64,000 nt of DNA from Geothrix fermentans DSM 14018 (GCF_000428885.1 NZ_AUAU01000013.1:1-64000); one strand, 5' to 3'; shown: positions 52,176 through 61,697, counted from the stretch's first letter. Translations and numbers: made by a program. The notes: generated from the letters alone by a model not told the origin.

Positions 52176-52955
52176 ATACACCTCCGGCCGCCGGTCGCTG
52201 AGCGCCGGGAACCGCGCCCGCCAGGCGCGGAGCTGGATCAGGTCGAGGTCGCCGATGACCAGGCCTGCGGCGGCATCCCCCTTCGCAATCACTTCTCCGA
52301 ACGCATCGTGGAGGGCGGAGGCGCCAGGGTAGTCGAGCCCCAGCGCATCCCGCCCCACGCGGTTGACGCCGCACACGGCCATCTGGTTCTCGATGGCGCG
52401 GGCGGCCAGCAGGATGGACCAGGCGCCGATGCGGCGCACGGGCCAGTTGGCGGGGACGAAGACCACTTCGGCGCCCTTCGCGGCCAGGGCCCGGAAGGGC
52501 TCGGGGAAGCGCAGGTCGTAGCAGATCTGGAGGCCGCAGGGGATGCCGTCGACCTCGAAGAGGGGGCAGTCCTCGCCGCCGCTGTAGTGCTGGTGCTCCT
52601 CGCCGTAGGAGAAGGGGTGGATCTTGCGGTAGGCGGCGATCAGCGCACCGTCCGGCCCGGTGACGAAGGCGGCGTTGCGGGGGTGCGGCGCGTGGGCCTC
52701 CACGCAGGAGCCCACGAGGTAGAGGCCGAATTCGCGGGACAGCGCCGCCACGGCCTTGGTGGTGGGGCCCGGGATGGATTCGGCGAAGGGCTCCGGCGCC
52801 ATGGTGAAGCCCAGGGCGAACAGCTCCGGGAACACCGCCACCCGCGCCCCCGCCCGCGCCGCCGCCTCCGCGAAGCCGCGGGCGCGCGCGAGGTTCGCGG
52901 CCGGGTCCTGCCAGACCGTGTCCTGCTGGACGAGGGCGACGCGAAGCGTGGTCAT
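52164..52955 (-). CDS. Carbon-nitrogen hydrolase (nitrilase superfamily, omega-amidase-like)
   Basis: 263 residues with the Glu-Lys-Cys triad in VFPELFALGF, AAYRKIHPFSYGEE and GLQICYDLRFPE. The last two motifs are typical of the omega-amidase/Nit2 branch, which hydrolyses alpha-ketoglutaramate-like amides. It might act on products of the aminotransferases present in the genome. ATG 52955. A hairpin repeat lies upstream. Confidence 0.9.
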   Translation of the reverse strand: MTTLRVALVQQDTVWQDPAANLARARGFAEAAARAGARVAVFPELFALGFTMAPEPFAESIPGPTTKAVAALSREFGLYLVGSCVEAHAPHPRNAAFVTGPDGALIAAYRKIHPFSYGEEHQHYSGGEDCPLFEVDGIPCGLQICYDLRFPEPFRALAAKGAEVVFVPANWPVRRIGAWSILLAARAIENQMAVCGVNRVGRDALGLDYPGASALHDAFGEVIAKGDAAAGLVIGDLDLIQLRAWRARFPALSDRRPEVYSAL

Positions 52956-52996
52956 GGGGACACCCTAGAAGGCGAGGAGCCGCGAAAGAAAAAGCA

Positions 52997-53086
52997 AACC
53001 ACCAAGACACCAAGACACCAAGAAAGACAAAGTCTTTTTCTTGTTCAGTTCTTGGTGCCTTGGTGTCTTGGTGTCTTGGTGGTGAT
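52997..53086. repeat. Hairpin repeat, CACCAAGA type, with unequal arms
   Basis: Left arm 52997-53024 has three CACCAAG units; right arm 53049-53086 has four TTGGTG units. So a unit has been gained or lost on one side only. The loop contains AAAGACAAAGTCTTT. It lies between the nitrilase and FAD oxidase genes, both on the minus strand. Confidence 0.9.
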
Positions 53087-53101
53087 CCTTGGTCCTTTGG
53101 A

Positions 53102-54169
53102 TCAGTCCTTGAACCTGCCCGGATCCAGCGGCCCGGCGGTGGTCTTGCGCAGGAAGCTGTCGGCGGCGAGCTGGCCGACGGCGAGGCCGCTGGTCATGCC
53201 GTGGCCGCCGAGGCCGGCGGACCAGAAGAGGCGCGGGTTCCAGGGGTCCCAGCCGATGACGAAGCGGCGGTCCGGCGAGAAGGTGCGCAGGCCGGTCCAG
53301 TACCGAGTGACGGGGCGCTCCGCCAGCTCCGGGGCCAGCTCGCGCAGGCTTGCGTAGAGGCCGTCGAGCACCCCGGGGTCCGTGTCCGGCTGGCGTCCGC
53401 GCTGGGGCAGGGGCACGGCCACCTCCTCGCAGGGGCACATGAGGACGCCGCCGCTTTCGGGGCGCAGGTAGAAGGGCCGGTCCACCCACCAGGCCCAGGG
53501 ATCCCGCTGGGGATGGGCGGCGCCGCTCCACACGAGGGAGCGCCGCAGGGGCGTGAAGGCGATCCGCGAACCGGCCTGGGCGCCGAGCTCTCCTGCCCAG
53601 GCGCCGGCGGCGATGGCCAGGGCCTTCGTGCGGAGGGGACCGCGGTCCGTATCGAGGTCGAAGCCGTCCGCCGTGGGGCGAATGCCCGCCACGGCGCAGC
53701 CGAAGCGCAGGTCCGCGCCCCCGGTCCGCGCGCCTTCGGCGCAGGCCTGCAGCAGACCCGCGGCATCGATGACGCCGTCGCCGGGGATGGCCAGGTGCTC
53801 CGCGGCCAGCAGGCCGGGCAGGGGGATGCCCGGGCCGCGATGGACCTCCACGCCGTGGCGGGCGGCCTCGGCCTCGAAGGCGCCCAGGGGGCCGGCTTCC
53901 GCGCTGACGAGCAGCCCGCCGCCGGCGGCCATCAGGCCGGCTTCCGCCAGGCGCCGCCGCCCTTCCACGGTCAGGGCCGTGTGCTCGTCGCGGCCCGTGA
54001 GGGCGCGGCACACCGCGGCGTTATGGCCGCTGGCGTAGGTGCCGGGCTGGTCCTCCCGGTCCAGCAGGACGATGCCGCGCTGGCCGGCCCGGGCCAGGTG
54101 GAACGCGAGGCTCAGGCCGGCGATGCCGCCGCCGATGATCGCAACCTCCGCCGTCTCAACCGTGCCCAT
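53102..54169 (-). CDS. FAD-dependent oxidoreductase, DAO family
   Basis: 355 residues. The N-terminal dinucleotide motif is EVAIIGGGIAGLSLAFHLAR (GxGxxG), followed by TYASGHNAAVCRAL. The C-terminus has YWTGLRTFSPDRRFVIGWDP and AGLGGHGMTSGLAVGQL, as in glycine or D-amino-acid oxidases and dehydrogenases. Substrate not defined. Divergent from the efflux operon. Confidence 0.88.
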   Translation of the reverse strand: MGTVETAEVAIIGGGIAGLSLAFHLARAGQRGIVLLDREDQPGTYASGHNAAVCRALTGRDEHTALTVEGRRRLAEAGLMAAGGGLLVSAEAGPLGAFEAEAARHGVEVHRGPGIPLPGLLAAEHLAIPGDGVIDAAGLLQACAEGARTGGADLRFGCAVAGIRPTADGFDLDTDRGPLRTKALAIAAGAWAGELGAQAGSRIAFTPLRRSLVWSGAAHPQRDPWAWWVDRPFYLRPESGGVLMCPCEEVAVPLPQRGRQPDTDPGVLDGLYASLRELAPELAERPVTRYWTGLRTFSPDRRFVIGWDPWNPRLFWSAGLGGHGMTSGLAVGQLAADSFLRKTTAGPLDPGRFKD

Positions 54170-54305
54170 GCCCTCATCCTAGCGCCGATGCGCGCCGGGC
54201 CCCGATTCCATCCCCGGCGGAAGGTCCGCTCCTGTGATGGCCGTCAACCTTTTCGTGTTGCCACATGGGTGGAAGTCCTATGATGGGGAAGTCGGAGGTC
54301 TCTCC

Positions 54306-54698
54306 GTGCGGACGATCCTGCGCGCCATCCTGGCTGTCGCGCTGCTCCTGGGCGGCGTGGGCGGGGACTGGGCGCTGGCGGAAGGCCGGACGGCGGCCCA
54401 GCCCCACGAGTGCTGCTGCGGCGCCATGCCCGGCGGCATGGAGGACACCTGCCCCTGCCCGAAGCCGGACAGCAACCGCGCCCCCCAGCGAGGCGCCTGC
54501 ACCGAGCGCCAGACCGTTGCCGCCCAGGCCGTCCGTGAAGCGGAGCAGGGCGAGCGCCGGACCGAGCCCCGGCCCGAGCCGGCCGGCTGGGCCCGGGCGG
54601 CCTCCGCCGAAGCGGAAACCCTGGCCCTCCGTGCCCGGGGCGGGCGCGACCCGGACCTGGGCCGACACCTGGCGCATCTGGGCACCTTCCGGATCTGA
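54306..54698 (+). CDS. Small secreted Cys-rich protein heading the Cus operon
   Basis: 130 residues with a signal peptide (ILAVALLLGGVGGDWALA) and a short Cys cluster HECCCGAMPGGMEDTCPCPK that includes Met and His, a good Cu(I)/Ag(I) ligand set. GTG 54306 is chosen because GGAGG is eight bases upstream. The remainder is charged and low complexity. No homology recognised. It precedes the TolC-like gene by about 70 bases on the same strand, so a periplasmic metal chaperone role is suggested. Confidence 0.6.
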   Translation: MRTILRAILAVALLLGGVGGDWALAEGRTAAQPHECCCGAMPGGMEDTCPCPKPDSNRAPQRGACTERQTVAAQAVREAEQGERRTEPRPEPAGWARAASAEAETLALRARGGRDPDLGRHLAHLGTFRI

Positions 54699-54767
54699 TC
54701 CGGGACTGAGCGACATTCTGCCTGCCCGCGGGCGGGCTGTTCCTCTTTCCCGTTTCCGGAGATCCCC

Positions 54768-56165
54768 ATGCGCACGCTGCTGCGCCTGGCCTCGGCCCTG
54801 GTGCTCGCCGCGCCGGCCCTGGCCCAGGCCCCCCACCACACCCCTCCAGCGGCACCGGCCCCCACGGCCGACCCCGTCCTGGACTCCCTGCTGGCCGAGG
54901 CCCTCGGAAAGCATCCCGACATCCGGAAGGCCGATGCGGCCGTACGCATGGACCAGGAGCGCATCCCCCAGGCCGGCGTGCTGCCGGATCCCAGCCTCTC
55001 GCTGGGCATCCAGAACGACGGCTTCAAGGAGCTGATGATCGGCAAGATGGAGACCAGCTACTACAGCGTGGCCTTCACCCAGCCCTTCCCCTGGCCGGGC
55101 AAGCGCGGCCTGCGGAAGGAGGTGGCCGCCGCCGGCGTCGGTGTGTCCGAGGCCTCCCTCAGCCGCGTGAAGATGAGCCTGGAGGCCGACGTGCGGCGAG
55201 GCTACGCCGCCCTCCTGCTGGTGCGCGGCCAGAAGGAGCTGCTGGCCCAGCAGTCCGTCTTCCTGGAGCAGACCGAGCGCCTGGCCCGCACCCGCTACGA
55301 GGTGGGGCAGGGCAGCCAGGGCGACCTGCTGCGGGCCCAGCTCGAGCTCACGCGCCTCAAGCAGGCGGCCTGGTCCCTGGACGCCGAGGAGCGATCGGCC
55401 CTGGCGGGCCTGAACCGCCTTCGCCAGCATGACCCGGCCGATCCCATCCCCACCACCGCCGCCCTGGCGGACCTGCCCGAGCCCGCCAGCCTCACGCCCG
55501 AGCAGGTGGAGGCGCGCAGCCCCGAGCTGGCCGGTGCCCGGGCCAGCGTGCGGCAGACCGAGAAGCTGCTGGACCTCGCGAAGCTGGACCGCCGGCCCGA
55601 CTTCGCCGTCACCGCCGGCATCATGCCCCGGGGCAGCCTGGATCCCATGTGGCAGGTGGGCGTGAGCATCTCCCTGCCGATCTACGGCCGCCACAAGCAG
55701 CAGCGCGCCATCGCCGAGCATGAGCACCACAAGCTCGGGCAGGGCGCCGAGGTGGACTCGGTGCGCACCCTGCTCCGCCAGCGCACGGAGGAGCGCGCCA
55801 TCCAGATCGACACCCTGCGCCGCACCCGGGATCTCTACCGCGAGGGCCTGCTGGTGCAGAGCGAGGCCAACTTCAAGGCGGCCCTGGCCCAGTACGAGGC
55901 CGGCCGCGCGCCCTTCCTCGGCGCTCTCGAAGCCCTCAATGGCTGGGTGGGCGACCAGGGGGCCTACCTGCAGACCCTGGCCCAGCTCCAGGCCCAGCAC
56001 ATCGCCCTGGACGAGGCCGCCCTGGGCCCCACGGCCCCCATCAACGGCGGCTCCCTCGCTTCCGCCAGCCTCGCCGCTGGCGCCGCCGCGCCTTCCGCAT
56101 CGAAATCCACCGCCAAGACCCCGGGCCCGGCCCAGGACAGCGGTCCCGCCGCCATGAAGATGTAG
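54768..56165 (+). CDS. cusC: Outer-membrane efflux protein, TolC/CusC family
   Basis: 465 residues. Signal peptide (RLASALVLAAPALAQ), then two outer-membrane-efflux repeats with long helices (ALGKHPDIRKADAAVRMDQE, YEVGQGSQGDLLRAQLELTR; later RRTRDLYREGLLVQSEANFK). It forms the outer-membrane channel of the tripartite pump with the next two products. Start ATG 54768 has GGAG upstream. Ala/Ser/Pro-rich tail. Confidence 0.88.
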   Translation: MRTLLRLASALVLAAPALAQAPHHTPPAAPAPTADPVLDSLLAEALGKHPDIRKADAAVRMDQERIPQAGVLPDPSLSLGIQNDGFKELMIGKMETSYYSVAFTQPFPWPGKRGLRKEVAAAGVGVSEASLSRVKMSLEADVRRGYAALLLVRGQKELLAQQSVFLEQTERLARTRYEVGQGSQGDLLRAQLELTRLKQAAWSLDAEERSALAGLNRLRQHDPADPIPTTAALADLPEPASLTPEQVEARSPELAGARASVRQTEKLLDLAKLDRRPDFAVTAGIMPRGSLDPMWQVGVSISLPIYGRHKQQRAIAEHEHHKLGQGAEVDSVRTLLRQRTEERAIQIDTLRRTRDLYREGLLVQSEANFKAALAQYEAGRAPFLGALEALNGWVGDQGAYLQTLAQLQAQHIALDEAALGPTAPINGGSLASASLAAGAAAPSASKSTAKTPGPAQDSGPAAMKM

Positions 56166-56176
56166 GAGATTCCACC

Positions 56177-57541
56177 ATGAGCCTCGAACAACCCACCTTC
56201 GGCCATCCGGCCCCGTCCCGCGCCTCCCGCCTCCGCACCCTCGGCCTGGTGACCCTGGGTCTCGTCGCAGGAGCGGGCGGCACCCTGCTGCTGCGGCCCG
56301 CCCCGAAACACGACCACGGCGCGGAGGCCGCTGCCTCGGCCTCCGCGCCCAAGAAGCAGATGTACCAGTGCCCCATGCACCCGCAGATCATCCAGGACCA
56401 TCCGGGGACCTGCCCCATCTGCGGCATGGACCTGGTGCCCATGGACGGGCAGGAAGCGGCTTCCGCCAGCGTGGAGGGCCACGCCACCGTGAAGATCGAC
56501 CATGAGCGCCAGCAGCTCATCGGCCTGCGGACGGAGAAGGTCGCGGAGGGGACCGTCAGCGGCGAGCTGCGGGCCCTGGGCCGCGTGGCCATCGACGAGA
56601 CCCGCGTCCGCAAGGTGAACGTGAAGGTGGAGGGCTTCGTGGAGAGGCTCTTCGTGGACTTCGTGGGCAAGCCCGTGGCCAAGGGCCAGCCCCTGTTCAG
56701 CCTCTACGCGCCCGAGTTCGTCAGCGCCCAGCGGGAGTACCTGCTGGCCCTGAAGACCCAGAAGGCCCTCAGCAGCGGCTCGCTCCAGCAGTCGGGCGGC
56801 GAGCTCCTGGAGGCGGCCAAGCGGCGGCTCCTGCTTTGGGACGTGCCGCCGGAAACCATCGACCGGCTGGAGAAGACCGGCGACGTCCAGAAGTCCCTCA
56901 CGCTCCGCAGCCCCATCTCGGGCATCGTGACCGTCAAGAACGTGGTGGAGGGCGCGCGGCTCACGCCGGCGGACATCCCCTTCGAGATCACGGACCTGAG
57001 CCGCGTCTGGGTGCTGGCGGACATCTACGAGGCCGAGCTGAGCCGGGTGAAGGTGGGCCTGCCCGCCGAGCTGACCGTCCAGGCGGCGCCTGGGAGGACC
57101 TTCAAGGGGCGCATCGCCTTCGTGGATCCCGTCATGGATCCCAAGACCCGCACCGCCCGGGCCCGCGTGGAGTTCCCCAACCCCGGCGGGATCCTGAAGC
57201 CCGAGATGTTCGGGGACGTGGTGGTCCGCGGCCAGGGCCGCAAGGGGCTGGTCATTCCCCTGGACGCGGTGCTGGACGCAGGTACCACCAAGGTGGTCTT
57301 CGTCGCCCTGGGGGACGGCAAGTTCGAACCCCGGGAAGTCACCACGGGCGCCACCGTGGGCGAGAAGGTGGAGATCCGATCGGGTCTGGCCGCGGGAGAT
57401 GAGGTCGTCGTCCGCGCCAACTTCCTGGTGGATTCCGAGTCCCGCCTCAAGGCCGCCCTGGCCCACATGAGCGAGAAGAGCGCCACCTCTGAGGCCCCGA
57501 AGGGGGCCCCGCAGCCGGCCCCGTCCGGCCACCAGCACTGA
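56177..57541 (+). CDS. cusB: RND efflux periplasmic adaptor with heavy-metal-binding N-domain, CusB-like
   Basis: 454 residues. After an N-terminal anchor (LGLVTLGLVAGAGGTLLL) a heavy-metal-binding domain starts at residue 62: MYQCPMHPQI, TCPICGMDLVPM, with Cys, His and Met ligands. Then the adaptor: GRVAIDETRVRKVNVKVEGF, a helical hairpin, SPISGIVTVKNVVEGA, and a beta-barrel (VWVLADIYEAELSRVKVG). His/Pro/Ser tail. AGGAG before ATG. Confidence 0.92.
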   Translation: MSLEQPTFGHPAPSRASRLRTLGLVTLGLVAGAGGTLLLRPAPKHDHGAEAAASASAPKKQMYQCPMHPQIIQDHPGTCPICGMDLVPMDGQEAASASVEGHATVKIDHERQQLIGLRTEKVAEGTVSGELRALGRVAIDETRVRKVNVKVEGFVERLFVDFVGKPVAKGQPLFSLYAPEFVSAQREYLLALKTQKALSSGSLQQSGGELLEAAKRRLLLWDVPPETIDRLEKTGDVQKSLTLRSPISGIVTVKNVVEGARLTPADIPFEITDLSRVWVLADIYEAELSRVKVGLPAELTVQAAPGRTFKGRIAFVDPVMDPKTRTARARVEFPNPGGILKPEMFGDVVVRGQGRKGLVIPLDAVLDAGTTKVVFVALGDGKFEPREVTTGATVGEKVEIRSGLAAGDEVVVRANFLVDSESRLKAALAHMSEKSATSEAPKGAPQPAPSGHQH

Positions 57542-57548
57542 GGCCGAG

Positions 57549-60500
57549 ATGAGCGGAACCACGGCCTACGATCCCGAGCACCCGACCTTCCTCCAGCGCA
57601 TCATCCGCTTCTCCGCGGAGAACCGCTGGCTGGTCATCGCAGCCTCCGCCGTCCTGCTGGCCATGTCCTTCTGGACCATGCGGAACATCCCCCTGGACGC
57701 CCTGCCGGACCTCAGTGACACCCAGGTCATCGTCTACAGCAAGTGGGACCGGAGCCCCGACATCGTCGAGGACCAGGTCACCTACCCCATCGTCACCAGC
57801 CTGCTGGGGGCCCCGAAGGTGAAGGCCGTGCGCGGCCTCTCCGACTTCGGCTTCTCCTACGTCTACGTGATCTTCGAGGACGGCACGGACATCTACTGGG
57901 CCCGAAGCCGGGTGATGGAGTACCTCTCCAAGATCACCGCCAACCTGCCGCCGGGGGTGCAGACCTCCCTCGGCCCGGACGCCACGTCTGTGGGCTGGGT
58001 CTATCAGTACGCGCTGGTGGACCGCAGCGGGAAGCACAGCTCGGATGAGCTGCGGTCCATGCAGGACTGGTTCCTCCGCTACGGCATCCAGAGCACGCCT
58101 GGCGTGGCCGAGGTGGCCACCGTGGGCGGCCAGGCCCGGCAGTTCCAGGTCCAGGTGGATCCCAACAAGCTGGCGGCCTACCGGATCCCCATCGAGTCCG
58201 TCATCGGGGCGGTGAAGGGGGCCAACGCCGAAGTGGGTGGCCGCTTGGTGGAGTACAGCGGCCGCGAGTACATGGTCCGGGGCCGGGGCTACGTGAAGGC
58301 CACCAAGGACCTGGAGCAGGCGGTGCTCAAGGCCGAGAACGGCACCCCCGTGCGGCTGGGCGACGTGGCCACCGTGACCCTGGGGCCCGAGATGCGCCGG
58401 GGCCTCGCGGACCTGGACGGCCAGGGCGACGTGGTGGGCGGCATCGTGGTCATGCGCCAGGGCGAGAACGCCCTCAACGTCATCGAGCGCGTGAAGGCCC
58501 GCATCGGCGAGCTGAAGCAGGGCCTGCCGGAGGGCGTGGACGTCATCACGGTCTACGACCGCTCCGAGCTGATCCACAACGCCATCAAGACCGTGAAGCA
58601 CAAGCTCATCGAGGAGATGATCGTCGTCTCCATCATCATCCTGATCTTCCTGTGGCACGTGCCGTCGGCCCTGGTGCCCATCATCACCATCCCCGTGAGC
58701 GTGGCCCTGGCCTTCATCCCGATGTACGGCATCGGCCAGAACGCCAACCTCATGAGCCTGGCGGGCATCGCCATCTCCATCGGCGTGCTGGTGGACGGCG
58801 CCATCGTGGAGGTGGAGAACGCCTACAAGAAGATCGAGAAATGGATCGAGGCGGGGAAACCGGGAGACTTCCATCACGTGCGGCTGGAGGCCCTGATGGA
58901 GGTGGGGCCCTCCGTGTTCTTCTCCCTGCTGGTGGTGGCGGTGAGCTTCATGCCCATCTTCACCCTGGTGGACCAGGAGGGCCGGCTCTTCAAGCCCCTG
59001 GCCTATTCCAAGAATCTCGCCATGGCCATCGCCGCCATCCTGGCCCTGACGCTGGATCCCGCCATGCGCATGCTCTTCGCGCGGGTGGAGCCTTTCCAGT
59101 TCAAGCCCAAGTGGCTGGCCTGGACCTTCACCCAGGTCGCGGTGGGCAAGTACTACGCCGAGGAGAAGCACCCCATCAGCGTCTTCCTCCACCGGATCTA
59201 CGAGGGGCCCTGCCGCTTCGTGGTGAAGCACGCCAAGGCGACCATCGCCGTGGCCGTGCTGGCGGTGGCGGCCACCATCCCGGCCTTCATGAGCCTGGGC
59301 AGCGAGTTCATGCCGCCCCTCAACGAAGGCACGATCCTCTACATGCCCTCGACCCTTCCGGGGCTCAGCCAGACCGAGGCCCAGCGCATCCTGCAGGTGC
59401 AGGACCGCCTCATCCGCACGGTGCCGGAGGTGGACCGCGTCTTCGGCAAGGCCGGCCGGGCGGACACCGCCACGGATCCGGCCCCCTTCTCCATGATGGA
59501 GACGGTGATCGTCCTCAAACCCGAGGAGCAGTGGCGCGAGAAGCCCCGCTGGTTCAGCTCCTGGGCGCCGGACTTCCTGAAGTCCATCCTGCGCCCCCTC
59601 TGGCGGGACCGGATCACCGAGGAGGAGATCGTGGCGGACCTGGACCGCGTGGTGCGGCTCCCGGCCATCCCCAATGCCTGGACCATGCCCATCAAGGCCC
59701 GCCAGGACATGCTCTCCACGGGCATCCGCACGCCCGTGGGCCTCAAGATCAACGGCGCGGACCTGGCCACCATCGAGAAGGTGGCCGTGGACGCCGAGCG
59801 CATCCTGGCGAACGTGCCCGGCACCCGCAGCGCCTTCGCCGAGCGCACCGCCCAGGGCTACTTCCTGGACTTCGTGCTCAAGAGGGAGCAGCTGGCCCGC
59901 TACGGGCTCAGCGTAGAGCAGGCCAACATGCTGGTGATGACCGCCATCGGCGGCGACAACCAGAGCACGGTCTTCGACGGCCGGGCCCGCTACCCCGTGA
60001 ACGTGCGCTACGCCCGGGACTTCCGCGAGAATCCCGGCGCCCTGAACCGCGTGCTCATCCCCACGCCCAGCGGCGCCATGATCCCCATGGAGGAGATCGC
60101 GGAGCTCACGTGGGCCAACGGCCCCGCCATGATCCGCGACGAGAACGGCCAGATGAACGGCTACGTGCTGGTGGACTTCGACACCTCCAAGTTCGACGTG
60201 GGCACCTACGTCCAGCACGCCAAGGCCGCCGTGGAGAAGGAGCTCAAGCTGCCCGCGGGCTACAGCCTCACCTGGTCGGGGCAGTACGAGAACATGATCC
60301 GCGTGAAGGAGCGGCTGAAGATCATCCTGCCCATCACGCTGGTGCTGATCTTCGGGCTGCTCTACGCCAACACCAAGAGCGCCTTCAAGGCCTCCGTGGT
60401 GATGCTGGCCGTGCCCTTCAGCGCCATCGGCGCCTTCTGGCTGCTCTGGGCCCTGGGCTACAACATGAGCATCGCCGTGTGGGTGGGCCTCATCGCCCTC

Positions 60501-60881
60501 ATGGGCCTGGACGCCGAAACGGGCGTGTTCATGCTGCTCTTCCTGGACCTCAGCCACGACGAGGCGAAACGGGAGGGCCGCCTGAACACCACCGGCGACC
60601 TGGTGGAAGCCATCATCCACGGGGCCGTGAAGCGCGTGCGGCCCAAGGCCATGACGGTCTTCGCGGCCTTCATGGGCCTGCTGCCCATCATGTGGAGCAC
60701 CGGCACCGGCGCCGACGTCATGAAGCGCATCGCCGCGCCCATGGTGGGGGGCCTGGCCACCAGCTTCCTCCTGGAGCTGCTGGTCTACCCCTCCATCTAC
60801 TACCTCTGGAAGCGCAGGGAGGTCGTGGAGGGGCCCATCACGCCCGATGCCACGCCCGAGCCCGCACCGCAGCCGGCCTGA
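57549..60881 (+). CDS. cusA: Heavy-metal RND transporter, CusA-type (Cu/Ag)
   Basis: A 1110-residue, 12-TM proton-driven pump. Recognisable segments: SENRWLVI-like FSAENRWLVIAASAVLLAM, IPLDALPDLSDTQVIVYSKW, SIGVLVDGAIVEVENAYKKI with the TM4 acidic residues, and IALMGLDAETGVFMLLFLDL. The three Cu(I)-binding methionines of E. coli CusA (M573, M623, M672) line up with Met599 (LYMPSTLPG), Met649 (FSMMETV) and Met721 (RQDMLSTGI), which favours Cu/Ag over Zn/Co. Extra residues at about 670-690 (RWFSSWAPDFLKSILRPLW) are not in CusA. Confidence 0.93.
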   Translation: MSGTTAYDPEHPTFLQRIIRFSAENRWLVIAASAVLLAMSFWTMRNIPLDALPDLSDTQVIVYSKWDRSPDIVEDQVTYPIVTSLLGAPKVKAVRGLSDFGFSYVYVIFEDGTDIYWARSRVMEYLSKITANLPPGVQTSLGPDATSVGWVYQYALVDRSGKHSSDELRSMQDWFLRYGIQSTPGVAEVATVGGQARQFQVQVDPNKLAAYRIPIESVIGAVKGANAEVGGRLVEYSGREYMVRGRGYVKATKDLEQAVLKAENGTPVRLGDVATVTLGPEMRRGLADLDGQGDVVGGIVVMRQGENALNVIERVKARIGELKQGLPEGVDVITVYDRSELIHNAIKTVKHKLIEEMIVVSIIILIFLWHVPSALVPIITIPVSVALAFIPMYGIGQNANLMSLAGIAISIGVLVDGAIVEVENAYKKIEKWIEAGKPGDFHHVRLEALMEVGPSVFFSLLVVAVSFMPIFTLVDQEGRLFKPLAYSKNLAMAIAAILALTLDPAMRMLFARVEPFQFKPKWLAWTFTQVAVGKYYAEEKHPISVFLHRIYEGPCRFVVKHAKATIAVAVLAVAATIPAFMSLGSEFMPPLNEGTILYMPSTLPGLSQTEAQRILQVQDRLIRTVPEVDRVFGKAGRADTATDPAPFSMMETVIVLKPEEQWREKPRWFSSWAPDFLKSILRPLWRDRITEEEIVADLDRVVRLPAIPNAWTMPIKARQDMLSTGIRTPVGLKINGADLATIEKVAVDAERILANVPGTRSAFAERTAQGYFLDFVLKREQLARYGLSVEQANMLVMTAIGGDNQSTVFDGRARYPVNVRYARDFRENPGALNRVLIPTPSGAMIPMEEIAELTWANGPAMIRDENGQMNGYVLVDFDTSKFDVGTYVQHAKAAVEKELKLPAGYSLTWSGQYENMIRVKERLKIILPITLVLIFGLLYANTKSAFKASVVMLAVPFSAIGAFWLLWALGYNMSIAVWVGLIALMGLDAETGVFMLLFLDLSHDEAKREGRLNTTGDLVEAIIHGAVKRVRPKAMTVFAAFMGLLPIMWSTGTGADVMKRIAAPMVGGLATSFLLELLVYPSIYYLWKRREVVEGPITPDATPEPAPQPA

Positions 60882-61160
60882 ACCCATGAACGTGCGTTCC
60901 AGCTTCCCATGTCCGACTCCCTCCCCTGCCCAGGCTTCCGGCATCGCGCTCCTGATGCCGGGACCGGGCGGGAGGAGTGGCGTCCCGCGGGGCGCCACCG
61001 GCGCCGGCGAAGCCCTGTTCTGGAGGGTTCAGGGTCCAGCCGGCGCCGGCCTTTGGGGAGGCTCCGCCTTCCATCCCATCCACTTCCCCCTCGGCGGCCC
61101 CGCGCACGGCCCAGGTTCCGCCGCTCTCGAACGGGCCGTCACCCGAACAAGGATCTCCCC

Positions 61161-61388
61161 ATGCTCAACCTCCTGCTGACCCTGGCCATGACCGCCAGCC
61201 CCCAGGCCAAGCCCGCCACCAACACCAAGTGCCCCGTCCTGGGCGGCAAGGTCTCCGAGAAGTCCAAGACCGTGGTCGTCCGGGGCCAGGAATACCGTCT
61301 CTGCTGTGCGGGCTGCGATGCCACGCTGCTGAAGAACCCCGACAAGTACCTGGAGAAGGACGGCACGCCCAAGAACGCGAAGAAGTAG
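61161..61388 (+). CDS. Small secreted YHS/TRASH-like metal-binding protein 1
   Basis: 75 residues with signal peptide (LLLTLAMTASPQA). NTKCPVLGGKVSEKSK and EYRLCCAGCDATLLKNPDKY match a YHS/TRASH-like metal-binding fold: one Cys near the start and CCxxC near the end. RBS GGAT eight bases before ATG. Third gene group of the efflux operon, probably binding copper in the periplasm. Paralog of the next gene. Confidence 0.8.
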   Translation: MLNLLLTLAMTASPQAKPATNTKCPVLGGKVSEKSKTVVVRGQEYRLCCAGCDATLLKNPDKYLEKDGTPKNAKK

Positions 61389-61457
61389 CCCGGCCCGGGC
61401 CGCATCCTGGCCCCGGCCAGGATGCGGCTAGACTGGGGCCTCTGGACCGGAGGTCCC

Positions 61458-61697
61458 ATGCTCCCCGCCGCCCTGCTCACCCTCGCCGTCCTCGCCGCTC
61501 CCGCCGCCGGGAAGGCCAAGCCCGCCACCAACACCAAGGACCCGGTCTGCAAGATGACCGTGGACGCCAAGTCCGCCACCGTCGCCGTGCGCGGACGGGA
61601 GTACCGCGTGTGCAGCAAGTACTGCGGGGAGGCCCTCCAGAAGGATCCGGACAAGTATCTGGACAAGGATGGCTCCGTGAAGGCCGAGAAGAAGTAG
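61458..61697 (+). CDS. Small secreted YHS-domain protein 2
   Basis: 79 residues. Signal peptide (ALLTLAVLAAPAAG). The mature part starts AKPATNTKDPVCKMTVDAKS, then VRGREYRVCSKYCGEALQKD: a classic YHS pattern (DPVCKM ... CSxYC). It shares the AKPATNTK linker and PDKYL-KDG ending with its neighbour, so it arose by tandem duplication, but the metal ligands differ. GGAGG before ATG 61458. Confidence 0.85.
   Translation: MLPAALLTLAVLAAPAAGKAKPATNTKDPVCKMTVDAKSATVAVRGREYRVCSKYCGEALQKDPDKYLDKDGSVKAEKK

Noticed and set aside
57447-60998. Antisense ORF of about 1180 codons opposite cusA
   Set aside because: Low-complexity His/Gly/Asp-rich translation, no motif; the sense strand carries all CusA motifs.
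60886-61179. Possible small ORF between cusA and the first YHS-like gene
   Set aside because: It has no clear ribosome site or domain, consists of Pro/Gly/Ala/Ser, and overlaps the start of the well-supported downstream gene. The 279-bp gap holds GGCGCCGGC-rich inverted segments but nothing I can call.
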